Assembly: GCA_022706235.1 (NCBI GenBank)
Contig: JAKJCY010000016.1
Span: forward strand, 1-41,071
DNA length: 41,071 nt
Origin: Candidatus Hydrogenedentota bacterium
Lineage (GTDB): Bacteria > Hydrogenedentota > Hydrogenedentia > Hydrogenedentales > CAITNO01
Reading direction: 5' to 3'
The position numbers were made by a program, and so were the translations under genes. Position 1 is the stretch's first letter. Each line of letters opens with the position of its first letter. Positions 8,071 to 15,913 of the stretch are shown piece after piece. Under the pieces are notes generated by a model, which saw only the letters and a list, made by a program, of their open reading frames with translations, did no database searches and had not been told where the DNA came from.

Positions 8071-9528
8071 TTAAACCTCGGTAATGGCGGGGATTTCGAA
8101 ACCGGGACGATTCTCGTCCTTGACCAGTTTGTTCGCCTCTTCGGCATGGTCGCCGACAAAAAGTTCCGTTTCGGGATCGAAGTTCAGCCAGGGACCTACG
8201 ATATATTCGTTGCCGTCTTCCGGGATACCGACACCGGCACTCATGATATCGTGGAGTTTCGCAAAGTGTTCATAGGCCTCCGGAATGTCCCCGAACTGCC
8301 CTGCTTTGGCATTGAACGGCGCTTTTTGGCCGAGCCGGTAGGAATTGTTAATCACATGACCCAGAACGCAACTATAATGGGAATCGGGCGCGTTGCCGTT
8401 GGCCATGTTCGGATCGCCCGCACGGCAGGCGCCGATAAAGCTGCCCCAGTTCCCGCCGGGGGTCGCTTTTCCGGATACGGCGGGAATGTCTTCACCTTCC
8501 GTACTACCCTTGGCATAATATTTATTGCGGATGATTTTGCCGCCGTCCTCGAAGTAGTATTCATTTTCGACCTGGTGCTCATACCCATCGTAATTAATGT
8601 TGCGCACGTTGAAGAACACGTATTGGCCATTGGGATACTCGGCGATGCCAAACATGGTGTTCGGTGTTTCCCCCTGGTCCGCCCACTTAAAGCGGCCGCC
8701 GAGGGCCATGGCGCGCACCGGATGGGTTTGATTCAGGTCAAGGGCCCAACGGGCCTGGTCCAGCTGATGCGTTCCCTGGTTGTTTAAATCACCGTTGCCC
8801 GTCGGCCAGAACCAATGCCAATTATAATGCACATAGTTGTCATGGTACTGCTCGATATTGGCCGGTCCCCGCCAAAGATTCCAATCCAGATTTTCCGGCG
8901 GGTCCGAGGGCTCCTTGAACCCGATACCTTCGCGGGGCTTGCAGCAGTAACCGTAGGATATCTTTAACTTGCCGTATTTTCCGGCTTGAATGGCCTCATG
9001 TAGCCCTGCAATCTCCGCATTGCTCCGGTTCTGTGTGCCATGCTGAATGACGACGCCGTACTTTTTCTGCGCTTCCACAACAATCCTGCCTTCGCCGATG
9101 TCATGGCTCATTGGTTTCTCGACGTAGACGTGTTTCCCGGCCTGCGCACCCCAGATGGTCATCAGGGAATGCCAGTGGTTGGGCGTGGCAACGGAGATGG
9201 CGTCAAGATTCTTGTCTTCAAGGGCTTCGCGGACATCACGGACCCCCTTGGTGACAAACTTCCCTTCCCCTTTTCGTTCCATGGCGCGCAGGGCCCTGTT
9301 CAAGACCCGCTCGTCCGGATCAATGACATAGGCAATCTCGACATTATCCTGGTCCAGCCAGCCACCGATATGGCTTTGGCCGCGGCCGTTAAGCCCGGCC
9401 ACGGCGATGCGGAGCCGGTCATTAGCGCCAATGACCCTTCCCGAGGCGCTCGTGCCGCTGAGGATCAGAGAGGCCCCCGCAAAAGCGGAGGCGGATTTCA
9501 TAAACTGACGACGACTGATAGTTGTCAT
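8071..9528 (-). CDS. Tat-exported Gfo/Idh/MocA-family oxidoreductase
   Basis: This 485-residue protein starts at the ATG on 9528, with GGAGA 8 nt upstream. The frame is open to 9744 but that extension overlaps the end of the neighbouring HAD gene and lacks a signal. ISRRQFMKSASAF is a twin-arginine signal. The Rossmann motif GLNGRG lies at 45-50 and the family EKP motif at 137-139 (VEKPMSHDIGEG), so the presumed catalytic Lys is present. HQLDQARWAL matches the C-terminal histidine region. Exported relatives in Planctomycetes and Bacteroidetes carry their NAD(P) as a cofactor and act on sugars or glycosides; some are alpha-N-acetylgalactosaminidase-like. It is probably the first gene of a minus-strand sugar operon with its own good promoter. 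The exact substrate is not readable. Confidence 0.92.
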   Translation of the reverse strand: MTTISRRQFMKSASAFAGASLILSGTSASGRVIGANDRLRIAVAGLNGRGQSHIGGWLDQDNVEIAYVIDPDERVLNRALRAMERKGEGKFVTKGVRDVREALEDKNLDAISVATPNHWHSLMTIWGAQAGKHVYVEKPMSHDIGEGRIVVEAQKKYGVVIQHGTQNRSNAEIAGLHEAIQAGKYGKLKISYGYCCKPREGIGFKEPSDPPENLDWNLWRGPANIEQYHDNYVHYNWHWFWPTGNGDLNNQGTHQLDQARWALDLNQTHPVRAMALGGRFKWADQGETPNTMFGIAEYPNGQYVFFNVRNINYDGYEHQVENEYYFEDGGKIIRNKYYAKGSTEGEDIPAVSGKATPGGNWGSFIGACRAGDPNMANGNAPDSHYSCVLGHVINNSYRLGQKAPFNAKAGQFGDIPEAYEHFAKLHDIMSAGVGIPEDGNEYIVGPWLNFDPETELFVGDHAEEANKLVKDENRPGFEIPAITEV

Positions 9529-9561
9529 GGGTTGTTTCTCCTTTTGTGTTGACCCTCGGCA

Positions 9562-9590
9562 ATTATAGGTGGACCACTTCGAAAAATCAA
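9562..9590 (-). promoter_or_regulatory. Sigma70-like promoter for the exported Gfo/Idh gene
   Basis: On the minus strand TTGATT (9590-9585), a 17-nt spacer and perfect TATAAT (9567-9562). The predicted leader is about 28 nt and includes the GGAGA ribosome site. This is one of the best promoter matches in the window. Confidence 0.65.
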
Positions 9591-9664
9591 GGAAGCGGCG
9601 CTGGTGTGCGTCCCTTATACAAGGCAAGGGCCCGTCCACAACCCTCTTCAGGGGGTGTTTTCCT

Positions 9665-10378
9665 CTACGGGACCACCGTCGGCAACACTTCAAGAAAATG
9701 CCGCCAGGAGGGCAGGACATAATCCGCGCGGGTGGTTTCGGCATACCGGTTATTCACGCCGGTAAACAAGCCGGCCTTACTGTTAACCTGATGGGCGCCG
9801 ACAATATCCGTGGGCTCCAGATCGCCGATGTGCCACAGTTCATGGGGGGCGACGCCCAGTTTTTCCGCAGTTCGGTCAAACATGCCCCGTTGCGGCTTGG
9901 CGATTCCGGTTTCATCGGAAAAGGTCAAAGCGCTGAAATGGGCAAGGAACCCTTCTTTCTCCAACACCACCCGCAGATGTCTTCCCGGACTGAATCCGGT
10001 GTCGGAGATGATGGCAATGGGGACACGTTCCGCGGCTGTCCGCACGGCCTTGAGAGCACTTGTGATAGGTTCGGGAGGATGCTCGAGGATGGCAGCCCCG
10101 AAACACTGGGCGAGGTACGCAAAGGTCTTTTCGTCAAGTTCCAAATTATTTTTCGCACATACCATTCCAACCGCGTCTGAAGGAGTAAGGGTATGCTGTG
10201 TCTCCAGATGCTTTTGAAGAAAATAGACCATAATCTCACGAAGGGATCTATCGGCCTGTTCTGCGGGAATACCCGTGGCCTCGGCGAGCGCCTTCACACG
10301 AAGGCCGTGCCTTTTATCACCATTGGCATCCCGAAACAGGGTGCCCCAGAAATCAAATGTGATTGCGCGAATCGTCAT
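9665..10378 (-). CDS. HAD-superfamily hydrolase
   Basis: This is a 237-residue cytoplasmic protein. HAD motif I is ITFDFWGTL with nucleophile Asp9; the second acidic residue of the usual DxD is Trp, as in the D-x-Y of haloacid dehalogenases. Motif II is IISDTG, motif III is the Lys in GIAKPQRGMF, and motif IV is HIGDLEPTDIVGA with both acids. A helical cap domain sits between motifs I and II, so it is a C1-type HAD. The reaction could be phosphatase or dehalogenase; the missing acid/base Asp makes ordinary phosphatase activity less certain. GGTGG about 10 nt before the ATG is a weak ribosome site. It ends 136 bp before the exported Gfo/Idh gene on the same strand. Confidence 0.88.
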   Translation of the reverse strand: MTIRAITFDFWGTLFRDANGDKRHGLRVKALAEATGIPAEQADRSLREIMVYFLQKHLETQHTLTPSDAVGMVCAKNNLELDEKTFAYLAQCFGAAILEHPPEPITSALKAVRTAAERVPIAIISDTGFSPGRHLRVVLEKEGFLAHFSALTFSDETGIAKPQRGMFDRTAEKLGVAPHELWHIGDLEPTDIVGAHQVNSKAGLFTGVNNRYAETTRADYVLPSWRHFLEVLPTVVP

Positions 10379-10440
10379 TGCGTCCAGCCACCTTGGTTTT
10401 CACCCACAGCAGCACCCTGCCCACCGTTCAATAAAGAGGC

Positions 10441-10470
10441 ATCATAACAAGTTATGTTATTCCCTGGCAA
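10441..10470 (-). promoter_or_regulatory. Probable promoter for the HAD hydrolase
   Basis: Minus-strand TTGCCA (10470-10465), 18-nt spacer, TATGAT (10446-10441). It diverges from a plus-strand TATAAT at 10476-10481, so the two genes probably share this 315-bp control region. Confidence 0.45.
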
Positions 10471-10475
10471 GTGGT

Positions 10476-10481
10476 TATAAT
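10476..10481 (+). promoter_or_regulatory. Perfect -10 box ahead of the sialidase-like gene
   Basis: TATAAT at 10476-10481 has only a weak -35 (TTATGT-like, about 18 nt upstream). If used, transcription starts near 10488, the left end of the MITE-like copy, so the element would form most of a roughly 205-nt leader. Confidence 0.4.
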
Positions 10482-10488
10482 ACAACAA

Positions 10489-10626
10489 AAGGCGCACGTA
10501 AGGAATGGCAAGAGCGCAGAAGTGGCATCCTGCCCCTTCCATCGTGAATGCGGCCCGCATGTCCGTCTTGATGCAAAGCGGCAGGATGCCGCTTCTACGC
10601 TCATCCTTATTCTTTACGCACGGATT
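10489..10626 (+). repeat. MITE-like element, copy 1
   Basis: This 138-bp copy shares a perfect 42-nt block (10549-10590) with the reverse strand of copy 2 (18624-18665). It contains a 21-nt near-perfect inverted repeat (10514-10534 with 10580-10600, two mismatches) and a small inner stem (ATGCGG, CCGCAT). Compared with copy 2 it lacks about 26 nt near its right end. Ends resemble GGCGCACGTAAGGAAT on the left and CGCACGGATT on the right. It carries no gene. Confidence 0.85.
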
Positions 10627-10693
10627 TACAATACACGGCAGTCAGAAACTCCACAAACCGCCGCTTAGGCTGCAGAAAAGAAAAGGCACGTTG

Positions 10694-11911
10694 ATGATAC
10701 TTGGTCCCCGCCTGTTGAAGCACATAGCCCTTACTCTCCTGACCTTGCTTATCCCGGCTGCACCGCTTGTGGCGGAACATACGTCTTCCATCCCTTATGA
10801 AATCTCCCTTAACACCCTGCTGGAACATGACGACGGTACGTTTCTCTGGTTCCATCCACGGGCGGCCGCCATTCCTTCATCCGGAACAGACCGGCCGCCC
10901 GAAGTGATCATCACCTTGCAAAAACATCTGCAAGTGTCGGATTTCTATTCCGGGATGTATATGATGAATAGCAAGGACCTGGGAAAGACCTGGTCGGGCC
11001 CGACCGAAATTCCCGAGCTCGCCTGGCGCGAAGGTCCGGACGACACAATTCGCGCCGTGTGCGATGTGACGCCCGGCTATCACGAACCCACAGGCAAAGT
11101 GCTTGCCATCGGTGCGCAGTTGTACTACAAACGTGACGGCAGCCAGTTTGCGAGCCTTCATCGGGCCAACCAGACCGCCTATGCGGTTTATGACCCCGTC
11201 GCCGGAATCTGGTCCGGCTGGCGGGAATTGAAGATGCCGGCAGAGCCGAAATTCGATTTTTCACGTTGCGCCTGCGCCCAGTGGTCGGTGGAATCCGACG
11301 GCCGCCTTCTGCTGCCCCTGTATTTCGGGATCAACGACCAGGTGGACGCCTCAGTTACCGTAGCGTCCTGCACTTTTGATGGCAAAGAACTGTCTTACGT
11401 GGAACACGGCACGGAGATGACCATTGCCGGCGGCCGCGGCCTCTGTGAACCTTCATTGGCCCGGTTTAAGGACCGTTATTTCCTGACCCTCCGGAACGAC
11501 ACCTGCGGATATGTAACCTCAAGCGCGGACGGGCTTCACTTTGATTCCATCCGCCCCTGGTGCTTTGACGACGGGACCGAACTCGGCTCCTACAATACCC
11601 AGCAGCATTGGATAACGCACCCGAAAGGCCTCTTTCTGGCCTATACGCGACGGGGCGCGAACAATGACCACGTATTCCGCCACAGGGCCCCCCTGTTCCT
11701 TGGACAAGTCAATCCTGACACATTGCAGGTAATCCGCGCCACAGAACGGGTGGTTATCCCGGAGCGGGGCGCGACCCTGGGCAATTTTGGAGCATCGCGG
11801 ATCAATGCGTGCGAGTTTTGGGTCACGGTGGGTGAAGGCATATGGAACGATGAAATACGGGCCAGAGGTGCTAAAGGCGCCCTTTACCTTGCACGTATAG
11901 CATGGGAATAG
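10694..11911 (+). CDS. Secreted sialidase/BNR-repeat family protein
   Basis: This 405-residue protein starts at the ATG on 10694, with AAGG 8 nt upstream. The frame is open from 10505, but that part is the MITE-like repeat and not protein. The N-terminus is a Sec signal (LLKHIALTLLTLLIPAAPLVA). An Asp box SKDLGKTW is at residues 93-100, and the rest is compatible with a six-bladed sialidase-type propeller. The RDGS, LCEPSLARF and HPKGLFLAYTRRG segments match the exo-alpha-sialidase-like family common in Planctomycetes. That family contains sialidases and other glycosidases, and the catalytic Arg triad cannot be assigned with certainty here. It would act in the periplasm or outside the cell. 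Confidence 0.8.
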   Translation: MILGPRLLKHIALTLLTLLIPAAPLVAEHTSSIPYEISLNTLLEHDDGTFLWFHPRAAAIPSSGTDRPPEVIITLQKHLQVSDFYSGMYMMNSKDLGKTWSGPTEIPELAWREGPDDTIRAVCDVTPGYHEPTGKVLAIGAQLYYKRDGSQFASLHRANQTAYAVYDPVAGIWSGWRELKMPAEPKFDFSRCACAQWSVESDGRLLLPLYFGINDQVDASVTVASCTFDGKELSYVEHGTEMTIAGGRGLCEPSLARFKDRYFLTLRNDTCGYVTSSADGLHFDSIRPWCFDDGTELGSYNTQQHWITHPKGLFLAYTRRGANNDHVFRHRAPLFLGQVNPDTLQVIRATERVVIPERGATLGNFGASRINACEFWVTVGEGIWNDEIRARGAKGALYLARIAWE

Positions 11912-11968
11912 TGCACTTTCACGGGTTCTCCCACACACTTCACGGTCTTTCCGTTCCATAGCCAATCA

Positions 11969-11977
11969 TGCTATAGT
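11969..11977 (+). promoter_or_regulatory. Extended -10 promoter for the second Gfo/Idh gene
   Basis: TG (11969-11970), one base, then TATAGT (11972-11977) make an extended -10. No good -35 is visible, as is usual for this promoter type. The leader to the ATG at 12084 would be about 100 nt. Confidence 0.4.
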
Positions 11978-12083
11978 GAGAAGAAGATTTCTTCAGCGCC
12001 CTTCCCCGCCTTCCCGGGGAACCGAAACAGATACACGTTTTGTCTTGCAAGGACCGTACTTTGCCGGAATAAGAAAGGTTCCT

Positions 12084-13049
12084 ATGTCTGTCCTGAAAAT
12101 TGGGTTTGTCGGATGCGGCGCCCTGGCCAAGACGCATCGCGACAGGCTTGTTAATCGTGCCGGCATTGAACTGGTCGGCTGCCAGGACGCACACACGGAA
12201 AAGGCGGAGTCCTTCGCTGCTGCCTTTAACTTTCCGGTTTTCAAGGATATTGTGTCGCTCTATGAGAGAGCACACCCTGACGCTGTGTATATAACGGTCC
12301 CCCCCGAAGCCCACGGCGACATTGAACTGGAAGCGATCGCAAGAGGCATTCATTTTTACGTGGAGACACCTATTGCGCCTGATTTACAAACCGCCCGAGC
12401 CATAAGCGCCGCAGTCACCAAGTCCAAGATTCTTGCCATGGCCGGTTATAGCCGCCGCCATAACGACTTGACCCATATGGCACGTCAGTTCCTGGGGACT
12501 GAAGTAATTTCTCTCGCTACGGGGCGATCTTACTGCCCCGCCCCGGCATCCCCCCCCTCTTCGCACGGGAAACCAGCCGACTGTCACCTCCTGGAAGAGG
12601 TTTCTCATGTCATCGACTTAATGCTCTATCTTTGCGGACCGGTATCGGAGGTACACGCACTGAGTGTTCGTGGCAGTTTGTCCCGTTCGGATTACTTTGA
12701 TTTGGAAGAAAGCGCTGTCATCAATCTTCGTTTAAAAACAGGCGCCGTCGCCTCCATAACGGCTACATGCGTTTTGAATCATGCCACAGGTATAAATCTG
12801 GAGGTGATCACGCCCTGTTTCAGCCTTGTCCTTACGGATACAACGCTCCGCGTCCAGGAGACCTTCAAGGCCACGGACTACCTCAGCCAGACAGACAGGC
12901 GCACAAATGAAATGGATGCCTTTATCCACGCGCTGCAGCAAGGCAAACCCGGTGGCATCCGCACGTCCTATCGTGAAGCGGTGAAAACGTTTCGGATATG
13001 CCTGGCGGTACAGGAATCAATTAGAACGGGACTGCCTGTCTTACTATAA
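12084..13049 (+). CDS. Cytoplasmic Gfo/Idh/MocA-family protein with altered EKP motif
   Basis: This 321-residue protein starts at the ATG on 12084, with AAGAAAGG 5 nt upstream; the open frame from 11976 has no such site. The NAD(P)-binding motif GFVGCGALA is at residues 7-15. The position of the family EKP motif reads VETP (93-96), so the Lys normally proposed as catalytic is Thr95; the codons are GAG ACA CCT. LLEEVSHVIDLMLYL fits the C-terminal His-containing helix. It might bind sugar without oxidising it, or use another residue. There is no export signal, unlike the other Gfo/Idh protein in the window. An aldo/keto reductase follows after 65 bp on the same strand. Confidence 0.88.
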   Translation: MSVLKIGFVGCGALAKTHRDRLVNRAGIELVGCQDAHTEKAESFAAAFNFPVFKDIVSLYERAHPDAVYITVPPEAHGDIELEAIARGIHFYVETPIAPDLQTARAISAAVTKSKILAMAGYSRRHNDLTHMARQFLGTEVISLATGRSYCPAPASPPSSHGKPADCHLLEEVSHVIDLMLYLCGPVSEVHALSVRGSLSRSDYFDLEESAVINLRLKTGAVASITATCVLNHATGINLEVITPCFSLVLTDTTLRVQETFKATDYLSQTDRRTNEMDAFIHALQQGKPGGIRTSYREAVKTFRICLAVQESIRTGLPVLL

Positions 13050-13050
13050 T
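13045..13050 (+). promoter_or_regulatory. Possible -10 box for the aldo/keto reductase
   Basis: A perfect TATAAT overlaps the stop codon of the preceding gene, 64 nt before the aldo/keto reductase ATG. The -35 (TTAGAA, 18-nt spacing) is poor, so it may be chance. Confidence 0.3.
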
Positions 13051-13114
13051 AGCCACCCGTGAGGAAGAAGCGACTGCCGTCCTGCGACGGACAGACGCGC
13101 CATAAGGAGTACCC

Positions 13115-14110
13115 ATGCTTTATCGTACGTTGGGAAAAAGCGGCCTGAATGTCTCCGTAATTGCATTCGGCGCCTGGCAAATTGGCGACCCGGAGTTCTG
13201 GGGCGACGATCCGCAGGCGGACCCGGACGGAGTAGTGGGCGCGGCCATAGACGCGGGTATCAACCTTTTCGATACTGCGGAGCTGTACGGCAACGGTCGT
13301 TCTGAGGAAGTGCTCGGCAAAGCGCTCCAAGGACGCCGCGAACAGGTCTTTATCGCGAGCAAAGCGGCCACCCAGCACTGCAATGCCGATGACCTTCGCG
13401 AAGCGTGCGAAAACAGTCTGCGCCGTTTGGGCACAGACCGGATCGACCTGTATCAAGTGCATTGGCCCCTGCCGCACCGTTTTAATGAAGCGATCATCCC
13501 GATATTGGAACGGCTGCGGATAGAAGGCAAGATTCGGGAAATCGGCGTGTCGAATTTTGGGCCTCAGGACATTGAAGCCTGGATGGGCTCCGGAACGGCC
13601 GTATCCGACCAAATCGGGTACAATCTGCTGTTCAGGGCGCCCGAATATGAGATGATTCCCGCCTGTCGGCGTCATCATCTGGGCGTCTTGGCCTATATGC
13701 CCCTTATGCAGGGACTTCTCTCCGGCCGATACCCGGACTTGGACAGCATTCCAATGAAACGCAGGCGCAGCCGCCATTTTTCCGGAGTCCGGGAAGGCAC
13801 CCGACACGACGAAGAAGGGTATGAGCGTGTGCTTAAAGCCACGTTGGAAGCCCTGCTGGATTTTTCGGAGGCCATTCATATACCCTTGGCCACAGTGAGT
13901 CTGGCGTGGCTGATTTCCCAACCAGGTGTCACATCCGCCATTCTCGGTGCGCGCAACGTCGACCAGTTACGATCTAATGTAGAGGCTGTCAATCTGAATA
14001 TCGGCCCGGCGGCCATTGCCTTACTCAATGAGTATTCCTACGAACTGAAAGCAGTCATGGGCTATAATTGCGACATGTGGGAAACAGAAGCGAACAAGCG
14101 CATTCATTAA
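13115..14110 (+). CDS. Aldo/keto reductase
   Basis: This 331-residue cytoplasmic protein has AAGGAG 5 nt before its ATG. It is a standard (beta/alpha)8 aldo/keto reductase. The catalytic tetrad is visible as Asp53 and Tyr58 (LFDTAELYGNGRSEE), Lys83 (FIASK) and His116 (YQVHWP). GVSNFG and the closing SAILGARNVDQL, which contacts NADP(H), are also present. It would reduce or oxidise sugar or aldehyde substrates with NAD(P)H. Beside the Gfo/Idh gene it may act in catabolism of an oxidised sugar. The glycosyltransferase gene starts 13 bp after its stop, so the pair is co-transcribed. Confidence 0.95.
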   Translation: MLYRTLGKSGLNVSVIAFGAWQIGDPEFWGDDPQADPDGVVGAAIDAGINLFDTAELYGNGRSEEVLGKALQGRREQVFIASKAATQHCNADDLREACENSLRRLGTDRIDLYQVHWPLPHRFNEAIIPILERLRIEGKIREIGVSNFGPQDIEAWMGSGTAVSDQIGYNLLFRAPEYEMIPACRRHHLGVLAYMPLMQGLLSGRYPDLDSIPMKRRRSRHFSGVREGTRHDEEGYERVLKATLEALLDFSEAIHIPLATVSLAWLISQPGVTSAILGARNVDQLRSNVEAVNLNIGPAAIALLNEYSYELKAVMGYNCDMWETEANKRIH

Positions 14111-14123
14111 GGGTATCGTTTCC

Positions 14124-15086
14124 ATGATCACATTTGTCATTCCCGTATTTAACGAATCGCCCACGTTGCCCGAACTGGCAAAGGGTATTCGCGACAACAT
14201 CGGCGACCATCCGTACCGTATCCTCTTTATAGATGACGGCAGCTCGGATGATTCCTGGGAAACGTTGCGCATGCTGCGTGACCAAAGCGATGTTGTCGAT
14301 ATTGTGCGCCTGAGGCGCAATTTCGGAAAGACAAGCGCCCTGGCCGCTGGATTCGCGCTGGCCCGAGGCGACATCATTATCACCATGGATGCCGACCTGC
14401 AGGATGATCCACGGGAGATTCCGGCTTTACTAGCAAAACTTGAAGAAGGGTATGATGTCGTATGCGGATGGAAGCAACGTCGGTACGACCCATGGCATAA
14501 GACCTTTCCCTCCCGCATCTTCAATGCATGGATCGCGCGCACATTCAAGCTTCCCTTGCATGATGTCAACAGCGGATTCAAGGCCATGCGCGGGGAAGTG
14601 GCGATGCACTTACCGCTGTGGAGTGATATGCACCGGTTGATTCCTGTCTTCGCCTCGAGCATGGGATACAAGGTAACGGAAATTGCCGTCCAGCATCATC
14701 CCCGCAAACACGGAAAATCCAAGTATGGGATTGAACGGTTTATGCGCGGGGGCATGGACGCCATAACGGCCACCTTTCTCACCCGATATGGAGATGCCCC
14801 CGGACAGTACTTCGGCCGGATGATGCTATTCTTCGTTTCGCTAGTGGTGCTGGCCCTGGTTGCCGTCATTGTCTCCGGTCTGGCCGTACCCGCACTGTAC
14901 AATGATGCACCGCATGGCGACCAGTTGGCCATGACAGCTATTGTATTGTTGTTTGTACTGGTCAGCCTCGTAATCATCAGTATTGGCGCAGTGGGACTCG
15001 GCCTTGGATTGCTGGGAGAATTGCTGTTACGCTATGCACCGCCACCAGACCCGAAGCGTCGCATTACCGAAACCCACATGGGATAA
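14124..15086 (+). CDS. Membrane-bound GT2 glycosyltransferase (polyprenyl-phosphate type)
   Basis: This 320-residue protein begins 13 bp after the aldo/keto reductase. The N-terminal GT-A domain has VIPVFNES, FIDDGSSDDSW and the metal-binding DAD within MDADLQDDP. A DVNSGFKAMR block and a HPRKHGKSKYG loop are typical of the DPM1/ArnC/GtrB group, which transfers a sugar from a nucleotide donor to undecaprenyl phosphate. Two transmembrane segments follow, at roughly residues 235-255 and 273-305. It probably supplies a lipid-linked sugar for cell-surface decoration. Donor sugar is unknown. Confidence 0.93.
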   Translation: MITFVIPVFNESPTLPELAKGIRDNIGDHPYRILFIDDGSSDDSWETLRMLRDQSDVVDIVRLRRNFGKTSALAAGFALARGDIIITMDADLQDDPREIPALLAKLEEGYDVVCGWKQRRYDPWHKTFPSRIFNAWIARTFKLPLHDVNSGFKAMRGEVAMHLPLWSDMHRLIPVFASSMGYKVTEIAVQHHPRKHGKSKYGIERFMRGGMDAITATFLTRYGDAPGQYFGRMMLFFVSLVVLALVAVIVSGLAVPALYNDAPHGDQLAMTAIVLLFVLVSLVIISIGAVGLGLGLLGELLLRYAPPPDPKRRITETHMG

Positions 15087-15305
15087 GACCGCGAGACAAT
15101 CAGGGACGTTTTATTATGCGCCGCACGGATAACCTGCTTAAGAAGCGAGCCTGACCCCGGCGTCTTAAACGATTTGAAAATGCGTAGTTGCGCCTTTCAG
15201 CGACAACAGGAACATCGGCGTTGTGCCGGTTTTAATCACAAGAGTTTCCATGGCTCCGAGCCAAGGCGCCACAGAATCTGCAACACAGTTTAAGGAGTAA
15301 AGACA

Positions 15306-15797
15306 ATGGCACCAAAGGTTGAACCCCATCCCCTGGAAAATAAGAAAGCGCCGACATTCACCCTGGATTCCATTTCCGGCGCCATGGTAAAACTGTCTCA
15401 GTTTAAAGGGAGCATTGTGATAGTCTATTTTTATCCCAAGGACAACACGCCGGGGTGTACCATGGAAGCAAATGACTTTCGGGATGTACAACCAGCCCTT
15501 GCGGCCCTGGATGCCACGGTGCTGGGCATAAGCCCGGACAGCGTGGACTCCCACTGTAAATTCGCGCAGAAATACCATTTGAATTTTCAACTCCTGGCCG
15601 ATACCGATCATGGCACGGCGGAAAAATATGGCGTCTGGGTGGAAAAAAGCCTGTATGGCAAAAAATATATGGGCATAGAACGAACTACTTTTCTTATCGA
15701 CAGGGAAGGAAAAGTCCGACGGGTTTGGCGCAAGGTCAAGCCGGAAGGACACGCCCGGGCGGTTCTTGAAGCGGTGCAGGCCATAGCCGCATCATAA
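15306..15797 (+). CDS. bcp: Peroxiredoxin, PrxQ/Bcp type, lacking the usual resolving Cys
   Basis: This 163-residue protein has AAGGAG 8 nt before its ATG. It is a thioredoxin-fold peroxidase of the PrxQ/Bcp group that reduces hydroperoxides. The peroxidatic Cys51 lies in NTPGCTMEANDFRD. In typical Bcp a resolving Cys sits five residues later; here that position is Asn56. The only other Cys is Cys84 in DSHCKF, a helix where some atypical PrxQ proteins hold the resolving Cys, so either this one resolves or the enzyme is 1-Cys. It stands alone after a 219-bp gap in which I see no gene. An inverted repeat (CCATAGC, GCTATGG; 15781-15806) spans the stop codon. Confidence 0.93.
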   Translation: MAPKVEPHPLENKKAPTFTLDSISGAMVKLSQFKGSIVIVYFYPKDNTPGCTMEANDFRDVQPALAALDATVLGISPDSVDSHCKFAQKYHLNFQLLADTDHGTAEKYGVWVEKSLYGKKYMGIERTTFLIDREGKVRRVWRKVKPEGHARAVLEAVQAIAAS

Positions 15798-15837
15798 TCG
15801 CTATGGCTTAAGTATGACGGGGTGTCAGTAAACGAAT

Positions 15838-15887
15838 CCGCCGATGTGGCATCGCTGATTAGTATCTTCCCGTCTTCCCGTCGGCGG
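15838..15887. repeat. Short inverted repeat ahead of the symporter gene
   Basis: CCGCCGA (15838-15844) and TCGGCGG (15881-15887) are perfect complements around a 36-nt centre, 27 bp before the symporter ATG. This may be an operator or leader stem; it may also be chance. Confidence 0.35.
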
Positions 15888-15913
15888 ACGCATAAACCAA
15901 GAGGGATGTACCC

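Noticed and set aside
10505-10693. Upstream extension of the sialidase-like protein
   Set aside because: It encodes the MITE-like repeat and would bury the signal peptide; the ATG at 10694 has a ribosome site.
12968-13921. 317-codon minus-strand frame
   Set aside because: It is the complement of the aldo/keto reductase, whose catalytic tetrad is complete. The minus translation has no recognisable domain.
15165-15752. 195-codon minus-strand frame
   Set aside because: It is antisense to the peroxiredoxin gene and has no ribosome site.
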